64,000 nt of DNA from Mycolicibacterium gadium (GTDB lineage: Bacteria > Actinomycetota > Actinomycetes > Mycobacteriales > Mycobacteriaceae), in contig NZ_AP022608.1 of the NCBI RefSeq assembly GCF_010728925.1, positions 1,860,001-1,924,000 of the forward strand, read 5' to 3'. Below the pieces are notes generated by a model that made no database searches, had not been told where the DNA came from, and worked only from the letters and a program-made list of their open reading frames with translations. Positions 62,163 through 64,000 of the stretch are shown here, piece by piece (the stretch's first letter is position 1; every line of letters begins with the position of its first letter). The translations under genes were made by a program, and so were the position numbers.

Positions 62163-63551
62163 TTAGGGAGTGATGACTGTTTCAGGGTCTGGTTCGGCGC
62201 CAGAGTCCAGCGAGGCGTCCTTGGTCTCGTGCATGACCAGAATCGCGACGAAGCTCAGGCACGCCGCGATGAACAGGTACAGCCCAACCCAGCCGACGCC
62301 GTAGGACGTCGCCAGCCACGTGGCGATGAACGGCGCCACCGCGGCGCCGAGGATGCTGGCGACGTTGTAGGAGATACCCGAACCCGTATAGCGCACATTC
62401 GTCGGGAACAGCTCGGGTAGAACCGCGCTCATTGGGCCGAAGGTGAAGCCCATCAACGTCATTCCGATGATCAAGAAGAGCAGCATCATGGTTTCGGACG
62501 TGTTGCCGGATCCGAGCATCGGGGCGAACAGCGCGCCGTACGCCATGATGCCGACTGTGACGACCAGAAGCGAGCGCCTACGGCCGAAGCGGTCGGAGAC
62601 GAGACCCGACAGCGGCAGCGTCGCGGCGAAGAACAACACGGCGATCAACTGCAGTTGCAGGAAGTCGACGTAGGCGAACCCGAGCCCCTTACCGTCGGGC
62701 GGCCGCTTCCCGGTGCCGAAGCTCAATGCCCACGTCGTCACAATGTAGAAGATGGTGTACGTCGCAAGCATCACGAAGGTACCGATGATCAACTGACGCC
62801 AGCTCGTCCGAAACACTTCGGTCACTGGCGTTTTCACCTTCTCACCGCGCGCGACAGCGCGGGTGAACACCGGCGTCTCGATCAGGCGCAATCGCACGTA
62901 CAGACCGATGGCCACCATCACCGCGCTCAGCAGGAACGGCACCCGCCAGCCCCATGTGAGGAACGCACCGTCGGGGTCTGGGTTCAGATTGCTGTGTCCG
63001 AGCCACAGCAGCAGGCCGACGAAAAGCCCGTTCGCCAAGAGGAATCCGAAAGGAGCTCCGAGTTGCGGCCACATCGCGGCCCAGCCCCGTCTACCGGGCT
63101 CGGCGGTCTCGGTGGCGAGTAGCGCCGCCCCGCTCCATTCACCGCCGAGCGCCAAGCCCTGCGAGAAGCGCATGATCGCCAGCAGTGTCGGAGCGATGAC
63201 GCCCACCTGCGAATAGGTCGGCAACAATCCGATGACGAACGTTGCGATTCCCATCACCAGCAGCGACGCGACCAAGGTGGCCTTGCGGCCGACTCGGTCG
63301 CCGAAATGGCCGAAGAGGACCGAGCCCACGGGGCGGGCCACGAAGGCGAGACCGAAGGTGGCCAGCGACGCCAATAGCGCCGTCGTCGGATCACCCTTGG
63401 GGAAGAACAGGTGCGGGAACACCGAAACCGCGGCGGTGGCGTAGATGTAGAAGTCGTAGAACTCGATGGTGGTACCGATCATCGAGGCGATCACGATACG
63501 TCGACGCGGAATCCCGCCGACCAGATCGCTGTCCGCGGTGTCTGAGCTCAT
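62163..63551 (-). CDS. MHS-family MFS transporter
   Basis: This 462-residue symporter has about twelve helices, the start MIGTTIEFYDFYIYATAA and GHFGDRVGRKATL, both typical of metabolite:H+ symporters (ShiA, KgtP, ProP). The cytoplasmic loop MRFSQGLALGGEWSGAALL is also characteristic. Substrate is probably an organic acid or osmolyte, undetermined. Single gene. Confidence 0.9.
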   Translation of the reverse strand: MSSDTADSDLVGGIPRRRIVIASMIGTTIEFYDFYIYATAAVSVFPHLFFPKGDPTTALLASLATFGLAFVARPVGSVLFGHFGDRVGRKATLVASLLVMGIATFVIGLLPTYSQVGVIAPTLLAIMRFSQGLALGGEWSGAALLATETAEPGRRGWAAMWPQLGAPFGFLLANGLFVGLLLWLGHSNLNPDPDGAFLTWGWRVPFLLSAVMVAIGLYVRLRLIETPVFTRAVARGEKVKTPVTEVFRTSWRQLIIGTFVMLATYTIFYIVTTWALSFGTGKRPPDGKGLGFAYVDFLQLQLIAVLFFAATLPLSGLVSDRFGRRRSLLVVTVGIMAYGALFAPMLGSGNTSETMMLLFLIIGMTLMGFTFGPMSAVLPELFPTNVRYTGSGISYNVASILGAAVAPFIATWLATSYGVGWVGLYLFIAACLSFVAILVMHETKDASLDSGAEPDPETVITP

Positions 63552-63668
63552 CTCGCGCCTCTCTGCCGATGATTTGGCAAAGGCACATCATGCCAGCGCC
63601 CCACATAGTTTGAGGTTTGTACACGCAAATGGTGGCGGCAGCCTGCTCAGCGCGCTGACCTGCGGCAA

Positions 63669-64000
63669 TTAGCCAGAGGCGACGACACCGTCGGAATCCC
63701 ACGGCGCCAGAGGCGAATCCGACGCCGTCCGGAACGCGTCCGGCACGTCCTCGGTGACACTCCAAGTCGCCGCCAGTCGACCCATCCCCACCGCATACGC
63801 GCAGTGCACACCGAGTTCGACGAGTTCGGATTCGGTGAAGTGCCTGCGCAGGTCGTCGTATACCGCGTCGTCAATCGACAGATGGTCGGTGGCGAACAGA
63901 TCCGCATAGCGCAGCGCGCTGCGTTCGGCCGGTGTCAGGTGGTCAGCTTCGGCGGGCCGTTCGAGGGAGCACACCAGATCCTCGGTGAGCCCGTCGTCGA
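63669..64000 (-). CDS. carboxymuconolactone decarboxylase/AhpD-like protein, 5' end outside window
   Basis: The C-terminal part (at least 110 residues) continues past the right edge. LTPAERSALRYADLFATDHLSIDD and HFTESELVELGVHCAYAVGMGRLAA match the CMD/AhpD fold's second half. A catalytic CxxC would lie earlier and is not visible. Function not determined. Confidence 0.75.
   Translation of the reverse strand, partial: DDGLTEDLVCSLERPAEADHLTPAERSALRYADLFATDHLSIDDAVYDDLRRHFTESELVELGVHCAYAVGMGRLAATWSVTEDVPDAFRTASDSPLAPWDSDGVVASG

Overview
The window is GC-rich actinobacterial DNA, almost certainly from a Mycolicibacterium-like (fast-growing) Mycobacterium. From memory, the first two thirds follow the M. 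tuberculosis Rv3037c-Rv3062 order: THUMP-like methyltransferase, methyltransferase, echA17, Nudix, ABC ATPase, serB2, ctaD, fecB, adhC, nrdF2, BVMO, TetR, nrdE-nrdI-nrdH, FMN reductase, TetR, dinB2, SDR, TetR, cyp136 and ligB. No tRNA, rRNA, CRISPR array, transposase or prophage gene was recognised. Sixty-four protein genes and one leader peptide are annotated; both edge genes are partial.

Layout. 1-4.4 kb: a minus-strand operon of five genes with 4-nt overlaps. 4.4-6.8 kb: a YczE-like membrane protein divergent from a MocR regulator with a direct-repeat operator. 6.8-12.6 kb: serB2, ctaD, fecB, a YciI-like gene, adhC. 12.7-18.9 kb: cutinase, nrdF2, BVMO, an unknown gene, TetR, a geranylgeranyl-reductase-like flavoprotein. 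18.9-22.8 kb: a six-gene operon (MTB12-like secreted protein, ABC ATPase, permease, methyltransferase, cysteine-bearing HTH regulator, cupin) whose first ribosome-binding site lies in a hairpin. 22.9-26.0 kb: a 39-residue basic protein and nrdHIE. 26.4-29.7 kb: an apparent insertion with a Tat-exported cholesterol-oxidase-like GMC enzyme, a coupled rubredoxin, and a divergent AlkB. 29.7-36.8 kb: FMN reductase, TetR, dinB2, an AAA ATPase, SDR, TetR, cyp136 and a small membrane protein. 36.8-46.7 kb: a stand-alone LeuA regulatory domain behind an attenuator-like leader, a TauE-type permease, a phosphotransferase, a methyltransferase, a pyruvate-oxidase-like enzyme, an SDR, a sulfite-oxidase-fold membrane protein, a YqeY-like protein, ligB.

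46.7-62.0 kb is a low-oxygen block. It holds an Acg-type nitroreductase, devR-devS, two PPOX-fold proteins, a WS/DGAT acyltransferase with a DosR-like box upstream, a predicted metal or Fe-S regulator divergent from a group III truncated hemoglobin, and a coupled narK-narG-narH-narJ-narI operon. These fit together as sensing of O2/NO, storage of lipid, nitrate respiration and NO handling. 62.1-64.0 kb: an MHS transporter and a carboxymuconolactone-decarboxylase-like protein cut by the edge.

Regulatory DNA is rich: NrdR-type boxes before nrdF2 and nrdHIE, TetR-type palindromes, long hairpins at gene junctions, and many mycobacterial leaderless starts (TANNNT 6-8 nt before ATG/GTG), which also fix several start codons.
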